Below are positions 9,213 to 18,499 of a stretch of DNA of 38,288 bases, in pieces (positions within the stretch are counted from its first letter, which is position 1; each line of letters begins with the position of its first letter). This stretch comes from Basidiobolus meristosporus CBS 931.73 (Eukaryota > Basidiobolomycota > Basidiobolomycetes > Basidiobolales > Basidiobolaceae), in NCBI GenBank assembly GCA_002104905.1, contig MCFE01000765.1, forward strand, positions 1-38,288, in the 5' to 3' direction. The position numbers were made by a program, and so were the translations under genes. Under the pieces are notes generated by a model. That model was not told the DNA's origin. It made no database searches and saw only the letters and a program-made list of their open reading frames with translations.

Positions 9213-11956
9213 ATGCCACCAAAAAATAAAGTAAAGTTACCTGGTTCCCAACCAAACCCCACTGCTGATGGCAGCAGAAGAATGGTTGGACAACAGCTTG
9301 CTTTGACATTCAGTGCAACAAGCAGGGCAACCTCTAAAAAAGACCATGTTGACAGTGTGCCCACTGATGGTAATAATGTGGACTTCTCAGGCTCTCAGTG
9401 CAGTAGGCAAATAAGAACCTCTGCGGAGCCACAAGCTGACCATTATTCTCAGGCAGATAAGAATGTAGCAAATGCAGTACCTTCAGTTGAAGACCAGCAA
9501 GTGGCTGTCATATCATCACCACTACCTGTATTAGCAAGTATGTTGTCAGCTCATACCAAAGCATTAATAAAGTAATTAGGTGTAGTGGCTGCTTGGAGAT
9601 ATGCAATGGCCAAGCAAAATCAGGAAATAGTCTAGAAACAGGATAAGTGGAAAATATGTTTAGAGCAATCAATATCCCAGGTAGAGAAAGCAGTATCTAT
9701 AGTGCAAAGAAGGAACTCAAGTAGCTCAATGTCACAGCCAAGAATTGAGCCATTTCCCAATGCAGCAGCAGAGGAACACTGCACAGCCTTTGAAGCACAA
9801 CCATAGTACCCAAAGATAAAACCCACAGAAAAACCTATCACAGCATTGTGGTAAACATACCTCCCACAGACAAGTTTATTTGTATAGTCATTATGATATA
9901 CTTATCCATATTTTATCTTATCAGTATTATCCCATTCTTCTTGTGCCCATATTATCAGTATTATCCCCATATGATGTTTAACCTGATTAGTTATTAGCAT
10001 GAGTTATCCCAGATGTTATTCAGCTTTGTGATCAGTACATGTATCTACATAAGGCAAGTACCCGTGTCAGTACCCGTGACACATGACCTAGGTCTGTGTT
10101 ACCATCCCTACCATTTCAATACCATATATGGTATTTCTATGTTGCACAGGTTTCAGACTACTGATTCCTGATTGGTTGAATGTGCTGTGCCTTTTAGAAC
10201 CTTCCAAGACATTCTTGGTATATTTTTAGCTCATAGTGATGTCATCAAGAATTCCATCAATACCTAGAATCTTCTAGAACCTTGTCATTAGTAATCACTT
10301 GGCAATCAGAAAAAGTAATAAAGGGAAAGCAATCTCTCATCAATAAATCATCCCTTCTATCAGTAACAGTTCTACCTTATTGATTAGCAGTTGATTACTG
10401 CACCTGCCTTCAACAGTACATCTCAGACCTGCCATCAAGGAGCTTTTCAGGGTAGTGCACAAGACACACAGAGGCCTTTGGAGACACTTGGAGAACCTAG
10501 GAAGCTAGAGAAGCAGGAGCTTTTATCACAGTGACATATTGAGAAAGACACCAGCAGTTTAGACACAGAGGTTATTGCACCCATCAGACACCTCACACAC
10601 CTTGAGTTGTGTAGCTTCTCCTAGGAGTGCCTCTACACCACCACAGTGTGGGAGGGATACAATGTGGTACTTATACCAAAGCCTAAAAATCAAAAGATAT
10701 TGAAGATCCATGAGGCTGTTGAGTGCAATAATGAATAGTGGGCTAATATTTAAGAGGCTGTCAGAAGCCTAGCATGCCATCACCTTAAAGCCAGAATACC
10801 ACGGGACCATCAGGAACTGAAGGCCAGGCAGATTTCACTTGACTTGTTCCATGAGCATTATACCAGGTTCAAACAGCCAAGTGGATTTTGGGTCAGTGTT
10901 GGTATACTAAGAAAGTGTCCCAAGAATAGCAGAAACTATCCAAGGCAGAAGAACAAGGATGCCATGGCTGAAAACCAGCGGCTTCCTTAAGAGCCCATTA
11001 CAAGCAGGGCTGAAAGCTCCAGACAAGCATCAAAGAGACACCAGGTAGCTGGAAGAGTGCCAACTAGGGACAAGTAGGCAGACATGGATGCACCAGCACA
11101 ACATTTATCAAGGAAAAAGTGTAGTACCACTCAAGAAGCACTCAATCAAAGTTGTAGTGAAGGACCTGGTAGTGATAAAAGCCAGCAGCTTTTACAGGAG
11201 ACTGTTGCAACTACAGTTGAGAGCTCAAAACAAGCAGGAAAGAAACATCAGGTTGCCAGAAGAGTGCCAGCAAGGGACAAGCAGGCAAAACAAATGCAAC
11301 AGGGCAGAATTTATCAAGGAGAAAATGCAGTTCATTACAAGAAGCACTCAGACAAAGTAGCAGTGAAAGACTTGGCAGTCATAAAGGAAAAGGTAAAGGG
11401 AAAAATCTCTACCCAAGCCTGAGACAGGGAAGCCTGCATAAAAATTGCAGTTATCACCAATTAACACTGCAAGCCCAGGACAGACTGAATACCATCATAG
11501 CAACAAAGAATTACCAACAAGAAAACAGCTGTTTTCACAAGAGTTGGCAGCGCTGCCAGTCAAGCTACACTCCAGCAAGGTAGATGTGTTTGCAGAAAAA
11601 GGCAATTTGTCTACCACAGCCTCCACTTCTTCCATTGTTGACATAGTCAAGATCCCACTGACAGACAAGGCTACAGCATGAAGAGCTCAAAAGACTATTT
11701 GAATGCCTTGAGTGGAATTTTGGAACAATAATAGGCAAAACAAGAGGTTGCAGCACTTCTTCAAGAGTAGTGCTTAAGAAAACACACTAGAATATTGCAA
11801 GGATTTATTGCAAAGACTGACAGATGAGGTGCTAGACCTTGCAGTGCCAGCTGAAGACCAGAATGTGTGGGAACCAGTGAATGAACAGTGGCATAAAGCT
11901 GTTGGGTTCCTCCCAAAGTTGTGGAACCTAAGCATTACAGCAGATATACTGATTGA
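9213..11956 (+). pseudogene. Tnp2-element companion gene of T1 (function unknown)
   Basis: The N-terminus starts MPPKNKVKLPGSQPNP and runs open to a TAA at 9573, with a second stop (TAG) at 9633. A solo LTR interrupts it at 9852-10646. Coding resumes with a segment equivalent to T3 16664-17047, a 190-bp repeat pair (about 11001-11395) rich in K, Q and S, a S/T-rich stretch (11445-11681), and a tail homologous to the T3 run KHTKRLQHFFKSNAQ. It ends at the copia insertion at 11957. The protein is hydrophilic, with no membrane segment or catalytic motif that I recognise. Its constant place beside the transposase suggests an accessory, perhaps DNA-binding, role. This is inference only. Confidence 0.65.
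9852..10646 (+). repeat. Solo LTR of gypsy-type family G2
   Basis: About 795 bp interrupt the T1 companion gene relative to the uninterrupted T3 copy. TGTGG flanks both sides (9847-9851 and 10647-10651), a candidate 5-bp target duplication, though the ends are not clean TG/CA. The segment aligns with 31188-31649. Both carry the run ACCATCCCTACCATTTC and a TATA-like stretch (TATATAAGGG in the other copy), followed here by AATAAA near 10343. No coding sequence is present. Confidence 0.68.
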
Positions 11957-12883
11957 TGTTGCAAAGAATTTGTAATTCCATCTATGTATTCACCCAACTT
12001 AGTAGACCTGTTCCATTGGATGGTGCTAAATTGAGCCATGAGTGCCAAATGATGTCATAGTGTGCCAGAGAGGCCAAGTGAACCTATACTTGGCCACAGA
12101 GTGTGAAACATAGCTTGGCATGTTCATGCAAAGCAGCCCCTGTGTTTCACTTACAATGCAGGAGAAAATCCATTTTTTGACGTTTTTTTGTGGATCAATG
12201 TTGTGCAGGATGTGTAAGAGCCCAAAAGGATTGAAGACATGCATCAGGTACTCAATAGCCATGGCACTCTGAATTTAACTTCTGTGGCTTGTAACATGTC
12301 AGAAAAATGCATGGCACTATCTTGGTCCACTGGTACTATCTGGCACTATAAGTGCTTTGTATAGATCTTACTTTAGGGCTAATAATTAAATATAGTGCCT
12401 GATAGTACCAGTGGACCAAGATAGTGCCATGCAATGTTGTGATATGTTACAAGCCACAGGAGCTAGATTCAGAGTGCCATGGCTATTGAGTACCTGATGC
12501 ATGTCTTCAATCCTTTTGTGCTCTTACACATCCTGCACAACATTGATCCACAAAAAAACGTCAAAAAATGGATTTTCTCCAACACAATATATGAAACACA
12601 AGGGCAGCTTTGCATGAACATGCAGAGCTATGTTTCACACTCTGTGGCTAGGCATAGGTTCACTTGGTCTCCCTGGCACACTATGGCATCATTTGGCACT
12701 CATGGCTCAATGTGGCACTATCCAACAGAACAAGTCTAGTTAATTAGATCATTACCTTCAAATCCTAGAGAATACTGACCAAATTCCTTGTTGGGATTTA
12801 CTTGGAATATTTTCACCAAAATACCAGACACTCAGAACATGAAAGTTCTCCAAGCTGTCCAAACAGCCCCAAACTTTTACACC
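11957..12883 (+). repeat. Partial forward copia LTR, split by MITE 1
   Basis: Bases 11957-12003 (TGTTGCAAAGAATTTG onward) and 12741-12883 are the first half of a forward copia LTR. They rejoin cleanly when the MITE and one copy of its AGT duplication are removed. The LTR breaks off after the CCCCAAACTTT stretch and meets reverse gag. Confidence 0.8.
12004..12737. mobile_element. 734-bp palindromic MITE 1 (AGACTTGTTC family)
   Basis: The termini are AGACCTGTTC and GAACAAGTCT, flanked by a 3-bp duplication AGT (12001-12003 and 12738-12740). Two inverted arms of 347 bp each (12004-12350 and 12391-12737) surround a 40-bp non-palindromic loop (12351-12390). Near each tip are five TGGCAC-like units spaced about 10 bp apart. 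The element has no transposase. It could fold into a very long hairpin as DNA or RNA. Confidence 0.92.
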
Positions 12884-13336
12884 CACAGATTCCATTTCAT
12901 CAACCAGTAAGGTAGTTCTGTTAATTTGATTTTTCAATTCTTCTCCTGGCAGCTTCTTTGTAGTGAAGAATTTTAGTCTCAGATACATTTTCTTAGCAGC
13001 TGAACATGACTGGTAGGTGTCTTATAATGCCTTCCAGGCATTCTTTGCCGTTTTTGCTCTTGAGCAATGAATTAGCAATTTGTCTTTAACATTAAGGCAA
13101 ATGCAGTTAAAGGCATTTTGTTCCTTCTTCTGGTAATTTAAGGCTTCCTCTCCCATGTTTTTAGGAAGACATTCTTCTCCAATGACAATATCCTAAAGGC
13201 CTCTTTCTTGTAGCAGCATCTTCATCTTCACCTTCCACACTTGGTAGTTAAATCCATCCAGCTTTTCAGCAGAGGGGAAAATCCTAGTAATAGCAGATGT
13301 TGACATTGCAGAGAGTGACAGCTTGGGGCTCATAAC
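12884..13336 (-). pseudogene. gag: Copia gag fragment of remnant C
   Basis: Read in reverse from the primer-binding site complement, this is the N-terminal third of copia Gag. It aligns with 1201-1660 of A and includes LDGFNYQVWK, the stretch FNCICLNVKDKLL, and on to LVDEMESVGV, where it breaks off at the inverted LTR junction. A stop follows the LLQERGL motif (TGG to TAG) and another replaces the Glu of KALEDTYQ, so it is not functional. The primer-binding site GGTTATGAGCCC is intact in reverse at 13326-13337. Confidence 0.88.
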
Positions 13337-13337
13337 C

Positions 13338-13686
13338 TGTTGTAAGAGTCTTGGAGATATTGGAAGTGATTGGGAGGACAAGTAGATTATGTGGTTTTTC
13401 ACTTAATGATTTATTGAATGTAAAAGTAGTGTTTGTTCCTTGACATGGTCTTGGCAATACAAACACATAGAATAGGTTAAGGAAGGTCATAAGAACACGT
13501 GTGCAAAGTTTGAGGCTGTTTGAACAACTTTGAGAATTTTCATGTTCTGGGTACCTGGTATTTTGGTGAAAATACTTCAAGTAAATCCCAACAAGGAATT
13601 TGGTCTGTGTTCTCTACAATTTGAGGATAGTGATCTAAGTGGCCAAGTTAGGTGAATATTTAGGTGGAACTACAAAATTTACAACA
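13338..13686 (-). repeat. Complete reverse copia LTR of remnant C
   Basis: This 349-bp LTR runs TGTTGTAAGAGTC to TTTACAACA, and its inner end abuts the reversed primer-binding site. The outer flank is AAAAA while the other end of remnant C is flanked by ATTGA, so no target duplication remains. Confidence 0.9.
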
Positions 13687-13958
13687 AAAAAGAGGCAATA
13701 GTCAGTCAATGCACACAAATGTTGGAGGTGATAGAGTGTCAGGGATCAGAAACTCAGCAAATTGGCAGGGAACCCATCAAAAGCCACTTATATATCATTG
13801 TGATGAGAAATTTTGACTAAGTTTTTTGTAAAATCTGTGGTGTAATTATTTTTCAATGGACTCTGGACAGTGTCCTGATGGGATCATTATCTCTTAGTCA
13901 CAGGACTTTAAATCTGTGATGGCCTTTTGATGGGATCACTACAATAATTTTACATAGA
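13687..13958 (+). repeat. Right terminal region of T1
   Basis: This non-coding stretch is shared with 18140-18409 (T3), 19430-19705 (T4), 21119-21390 (reverse, T5) and 37083-37310 (T7). Two GATGGGATCA boxes about 60 bp apart precede the CATAG terminus and may be transposase-binding repeats. Confidence 0.75.
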
Positions 13959-15005
13959 ATTTAAGTTGATGGGAATCAGTGGCCTGCAGGATTTGCTGGT
14001 AGAGTGCCTGCTTCATGAGAATCCATCAAGTGCTAAGGCAAAGGCATGGTCATACATACCTTCAAGGTAGCCCTTGCTTCTTAGCTGTTTGTATGTTTGC
14101 CATCAAATATATTGGATATGTTGGCACTTGATTGATACTGAGTGCAGTACTTTATAGCTCTTCAATATTTGTTGGACTGAATGAGCTTCTTTAGACCTTG
14201 TATTACCAGAATATATCTGGAGTATCAACTATGTTTTCCCTCAATGGTGGTGGATTCCCAACAACTTGGACATGTTGCAATGATGCAATTTTTGGATGTG
14301 AATGCCATGCAACTGTTAGCACATGCTAGTATCAGGATGGTCTCTAGGTCATATGTTACCAGTTGCATGACAGTTGTCCACTTGTACCATGTTCATGGTA
14401 AGTAGCATCCCAGAGTGATTTATGGAAAGAAGTAGTAGTAAATTCTCAAAGCCCCCATTGCTGATATTAGTGGAGATGTGCCACTTCTCTAGCCACACCA
14501 TTAGTTCATTCAACAGTAGATGGATTACTGGGCTCACTTGGCTCCATAAAGTTTCCTCAGCATTTGTTTCAACAGGTGTTGTCTCATTGCATATTGAGAT
14601 TTGACCAGGCTCATGCATGGTACTGCTGTTAGGGGAGATAGGCTCACAATCCATCAGTGAGCCTTCTTTGTCAGAGCTATCACTTTACATGCCATATTCA
14701 GAAGGCTGAGGTGAGCCTAAAGATGTCACAAACTCAGCTGACTAAGTTTGCACAAGGTGACAAAGATGCCCAGGCACCAATATAGAGGAATCAACTGGCT
14801 GGCAAGATAATGTTGGTACTCTAGTGACTGATGAATGGTCAGATATGACTTGTATGGCAAAATACTGGCTGTAATCTGTGTAATACTACTTTTGCTGTCT
14901 GTGTGCTTGATGGCTGAGAGGCTTGCTACACCAGCCACATGGTTTTTTCTCTCTTCACTTACAGCTCTTATTCAAAGTAGTCTTGGCCATGGGGCAAGCA
15001 GTTTG
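13959..15005 (-). pseudogene. Tnp2 transposase N-terminal fragment, element T2
   Basis: This aligns with T1 from about 7960 to 9010 on the reverse strand. It keeps four cysteines of a zinc ribbon that T1 has partly lost: near 14255-14330 the translation reads CANSCMAFTSKN and then CIIATCPSC, the CX3C...CX2C pattern of Tnp2 N-termini. The region upstream has MDCEPISPNSS and LWSQVSPVIHLLL, as in T1 and T8. Frame breaks occur near 14650-14730 and the gene is cut at 13959, before the HAF-DEF core is complete. The copy is truncated by abutment to the right end of T1. Confidence 0.8.
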
Positions 15006-15114
15006 ACCTTCAAAAATGTAATGCTATTTTACTACTTTTTGGTCAATACTCATGTGAATTTAAGACAGTCTTGTATCAATAACATTGCACCTACATGAAT
15101 GTCAAAATCAATGA

Positions 15115-15870
15115 TGACATTCAGTGCCACAAGCAGGGCTAAATACAAAAAAGGCCATGTTGACAGTGTGCCCACTGAAGGTAGTAATGCAAACTCCTGC
15201 GGCTCTTAGTCAAGTAGGCAATTGAGAACCACTGTGGAGCTGCAAACTGACTGTTATGCTTAGGCAGATGAGAATGTAGCAAATGCAGTACCTTCAGTTG
15301 AAGACCAGCAAGTGGCTGTCATAACATCACCACCACCTGTATTAGCAAACATGTTGGCAGCTTGTACCAAAGCATTAAAGAAGCAATTAGGTGCAGTGAC
15401 TAATTGGACAGATGCAATGTCCCAGATAAATCAGGAAATAGTCCAGAAACAGGATGAGTGGATATTAGACTTGTTCATTGTGCCAGTGTTCATAGTGCCA
15501 GAAAGTGCTGTATATTTTGTTATTAATTTGATATTTTAGGGTCATATACATGTCAATTTTGATCCCAAATTGGCACTGTATGGCACCATCTGGCACTCTG
15601 TGGCATGATCAGGCACAATCTGGCATTCTATGGCACTATTGGGCACTATGATCAGCTGGAATGATGGAACAAGTCTAATATGTGTAGTGCAACCAATATT
15701 CCAGGTAGAGAAAGCAGCATCTTAGCTGCAAAGAGGGAACTCAAGTAGCTTAATGTTGTAGCCAGGAATTGAGATATTTCCCAATGTAATGGCTGAGGAA
15801 CACCATACAGTCTCTGAAGCACAACAACAGTGCGCAAAGATAAAGCCCACAGATAAACCTATCACAGCAT
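15115..15870 (+). pseudogene. Companion gene fragment of T2, deleted and split by MITE 3
   Basis: A deletion joins the upstream spacer directly to codons equivalent to T1 9310, so the MPPKNK start is lost. The remaining frame includes MAVITSPPPVLANML and then NWTDAMSQINQEIVQKQDEW. It reads through two positions that are stops in T1 and T3: CAA at 15384 and CAG at 15444. MITE 3 (15467-15676) then interrupts it and the rest continues to about 15870. No function is recognised. This is the only copy showing the ancestral sense codons, which helps in reconstructing the gene history. Confidence 0.7.
15467..15676. mobile_element. 210-bp MITE 3 (AGACTTGTTC family)
   Basis: The ends are AGACTTGTTC and GGAACAAGTCT, with flanks ATT (15464-15466) and AAT (15677-15679), a one-mismatch 3-bp duplication. 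Bases 15571-15650 are eight consecutive decamers with consensus TGGCACTATC. The same element occurs in reverse at 26814-27024. Confidence 0.88.
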
Positions 15871-16017
15871 GGGGGGGGGGAAGACAGTGTGGCACCTATA
15901 TGAGTGTAAGATTCAATGATGACCCACTACAGTAAGCATTATAAATAAAGTTGTGGCATCACATACACCTGAATATATAACACTATTTCCCCTTTGGTTT
16001 GACTCACTTTTATATGA

Positions 16018-17960
16018 ATGCCACCAAAAGATTAAGTAAAGTTGCCTGGTTCCCAACCAAACCTGCTGCTGATGGCGGCAGAAGAATGGTTGGATAACAG
16101 CTTCCTTTGAGATTCAGTGCAACAAGCAGGGCAACCTCTAAAAAAGACCATGTTGACAGTGTGCCCACTGATAGTAATAATGTGGACTTCTCAGGCTCTC
16201 AGTGCAGTAGGCAGTTAAGAACCTCTGCAGAGCCACAAGCTGACCATTATTCTCAGGCAGATGAGAATGTAGGAAATGCAGTACCTTCAGTTGAAGACCA
16301 GCAAGTGGCTGTCATATCATCACCACTACCTGCATTAGCAAGTATGTTGTCAGCTCATACCAAAGCATTAATAAAGTAATTAGGTGTAGTGGCTGCTTGG
16401 AGATATGCAATGGCCAAGCAAAATCAGGAAATAGTCTAGAAACAGGATAAGTGGAAAATATGTTTAGAGCAATCAATATCCCAGGTAGAGAAAGCAGCAT
16501 CTTTGGAGCAAAGAAGGAACTCAAGTAGCTCAACGTTGCAGCCAAGAATTGAGCCATTTCCCCATGTACCAGCAGAGGAACACTGCACATACTTTGAAAC
16601 ATAACCATAGTGCCCAAAGATAAAACCCACAGAAAACATATCACAGCATGGTAGGGATACAATGTGGTGTTTATACAAAAGCCTAAAAATCAAAAGATAT
16701 TGAAGATCAGTGAAGCCATTAGGTGCAATAATGAAGTGTGGGCTAATATTCTAGAGGCTGTCAGAAGTCTAGCATGCCATTACCTTAAGGCTAGCATACC
16801 ATGTGACTATCAGGAACTCAAGGCAAAGTACAATGCACTTGACTTGTTCCATGAGCATTATCCTGGGTTCAAATGGGCAAATGGATCTTGGGCCAGCATT
16901 GGTATGCTAAGAAAGTATCTTAGAACAGCAGAAACTATCAAAGGCAGAAGAACAAGGGTGCAATGGCTAAAAACCAGCAGTTCCCTCAAGAGCCTGTCAC
17001 CAGCAGGGCCAAAAGCTTCAAACAAGCATCAAAGAGGCATCAGGTAGCTGGAAGAGTGCCAATAAGGGGAAAGCAGGTGACACTGATGCACCTGGACAAC
17101 ATTTATCAAGGAAAAGTGTAGTACCAATCAGAAAGCACTCAGTCAAAGTAGCAGTAAGGGATCTGGCAGTGACAAAGATCAGTGGCTTTCTCAGAAGCCT
17201 GCCACAACTGAGGCTCTGAGCATGAAACAAGCAGAAAAGAAACATCAGCTTGCCAGAAGAGTGCCAGCAAGAGACAAGTAAGCCTAAACTGATGCATCAG
17301 AGCAGAGCTTATCAAGGAGAAAGCATAATTTATTACAAGAAGCAATCCAATCAAGTAGCAACGAAGCACCTAGCAGTGGTAAAGGAAAAGGTAAAAGGAA
17401 AAATGTTTACTCATTCCTGAGGCAGGGAAGCTGGCAAAAACTTGCAGTTCTTGCCAATTAATGCTGCAAGCCCAGAACAGACTGAATCCCATCATAGCAA
17501 AGAAGAATTACCAACAAGAAAACAGATGTTTTCACAAGAGTTGGAAGCACAGGCAGTTGAGCTATACCCCAGCAAGATAGATGAGTTTGCAGAAGAAGGC
17601 AACTTATCTACAACAGCCTCCATGTCCTCCATTGTTGCCAGACTGTAGATCACCTTGACAGACAAGGCTACAATGTCAAGAACTCAAAAGACTATCACAA
17701 TGCCTTCAGTGGAATTTTGGAACATAAATAAGCATACCAAGAGGTTGCAGCACTTCTTCAAGAGTAATGCCCAAGATTACCCACTTGAATATTGCAAGAA
17801 TCTATTGAAAAGACCGGCAGATGAGGAGCTAGACCTTGCAGTGCCAGCTGAAGACCAGGATGTATGGGAACCAGTGAATGAACAGTGGCATAAAGCCATT
17901 GGGTTCCCACCAAAATCATGGGAACATGGTGTTACAACAGAAATACTCATTGAGTTGTAG
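16018..17960 (+). pseudogene. Companion gene of T3, most complete copy
   Basis: This copy shows the full layout. The N-terminal part (16018-16379) ends at the same TAA as T1, with the second shared stop TAG at 16437. A middle domain (16664-17047) contains WANILEAVRSLACHYLKAS, the stretch HEHYPGFKWANGSW and LRKYLRTAE; I recall similar W-x-I-xx-VRELA-xx-YL proteins of unknown function beside basidiomycete transposons. Two copies of a 190-bp repeat follow (about 17005-17390). A S/T-rich linker (17442-17648) precedes the tail (17655-17960) with KHTKRLQHFF, CKNLLKRPADEELDLAVPAE and NEQWHKAIGF. Pieces lie in different frames, so the gene is degraded or once had introns. No catalytic motif is seen. 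Confidence 0.65.
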
Positions 17961-18409
17961 ATTTTAATGCAGTTACTTGTTGAGTGTGCAGTTGGGCTTA
18001 ATGTTAGTGTAGGGTATAGGGACTTGTTTGGTTCAACACAATTGGCAATTGTGGTATAACTGAAGTTCTAATGCAAATAAATCATTTTGTATACATGAAA
18101 AGTTAGAGAAACAGTTGGGTAAGGAGGTAGGGAGTGCAAAAAAGAGGCACTAGCCAATTAATGTACACAAATGTAGGAGTTGATTATGTGTCTAGGATCA
18201 GAAAGTGAGCAATTTGGCAAGGAACCAATTAAAAGCCACCTATATATTGTTGTGATAAGAAATTTTGACAACATTTTTTATTAGATCTGGGGTGCAGTTA
18301 TTTTTCAACAATCTCTGCACTGTATACTGACAGAATCAGTACTTCTTAGTCATGGGACTTTAAATCTGTGATGGCTTATTGATGGGATCATCACAATATT
18401 TTCTCACAA
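17961..18409 (+). repeat. 3' non-coding and terminal region of T3
   Basis: This 450-bp stretch matches T4 (19265-19700) and, in its distal part, T1 13687-13958. It includes the GATGGGATCA boxes and AATAAA near 18077. No gene is seen. Confidence 0.7.
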
Positions 18410-18498
18410 GAATTGTCAGAGCATACTTTCTTGAGTTTCTCACCAGTTTTTCTCTCCACCATGGCTCTAAACTCCCTCAAACTAGACAGAGCTTCTTG
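18410..18498 (-). pseudogene. Copia integrase scrap (about 90 bp)
   Basis: The reverse complement aligns with 2776-2862 of element A, covering the codons around the SDNGG motif and the stretch EFKAMVERETG upstream. It lies exactly between the truncated right end of T3 and the truncated start of T4. It has no LTR or target duplication, so it looks like filler DNA captured at a repaired break rather than an insertion. Confidence 0.8.
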
Positions 18499-18499
18499 G

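Larger units (their letters stand above)
11957..13686 (-). mobile_element. Rearranged copia remnant C with inverted LTRs
   Basis: In order: a forward LTR start (11957-12003), a palindromic MITE (12004-12737), the continuation of that forward LTR to about 12883, a reverse gag fragment (12884-13336) and a complete reverse LTR (13338-13686). A normal element has its LTRs in the same orientation; here they face each other. The insertion lies in T1 and has removed roughly 190 bp of it, because T1 resumes in its 3' region at 13687. Confidence 0.8.
5822..13958. mobile_element. Tnp2-type DNA transposon T1, two divergent genes
   Basis: The left end begins CCCTATGAAAAATAAT. The right end reads AATAATTTTACATAGA, whose complement starts TCTATGTAAAATTATT, so the ends are imperfect inverted repeats with a CCTATG core. 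Other copies (37304-37310, 19700-19705, and 21119 in reverse) confirm this terminus. Inside are a reverse transposase gene, a divergent promoter region, a forward companion gene and a roughly 450-bp 3' region, now split. After removing the gypsy LTR (9852-10646) and the copia composite (11957-13686), the element is about 5.6 kb. I could not establish a target duplication. Confidence 0.75.
15891..18409 (+). mobile_element. Tnp2 element T3, companion half only
   Basis: It begins in the divergent spacer (equivalent to T1 9090) just after a run of ten G at 15871-15880. It contains the whole companion gene without insertions and ends in the 3' terminal region. The CATAG tip is replaced by a copia scrap at 18410. 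The transposase half is absent. Confidence 0.75.

Noticed and set aside
11084-11422. A free-standing small gene
   Set aside because: It is part of the repeat region of the Tnp2 companion gene and aligns with T3 17090-17420.
12026-12739. ORFs in both arms of the palindromic MITE (reading MAIEYLMHVFNPF...)
   Set aside because: They arise because the arms are inverted copies. The same frame is broken in MITE 2, and part of the reading is just the decamer repeat, so coding is unlikely.
15571-15650. CRISPR-like or satellite array
   Set aside because: The units are 10 bp without spacers and lie inside a bounded MITE; the window is eukaryotic transposon DNA.
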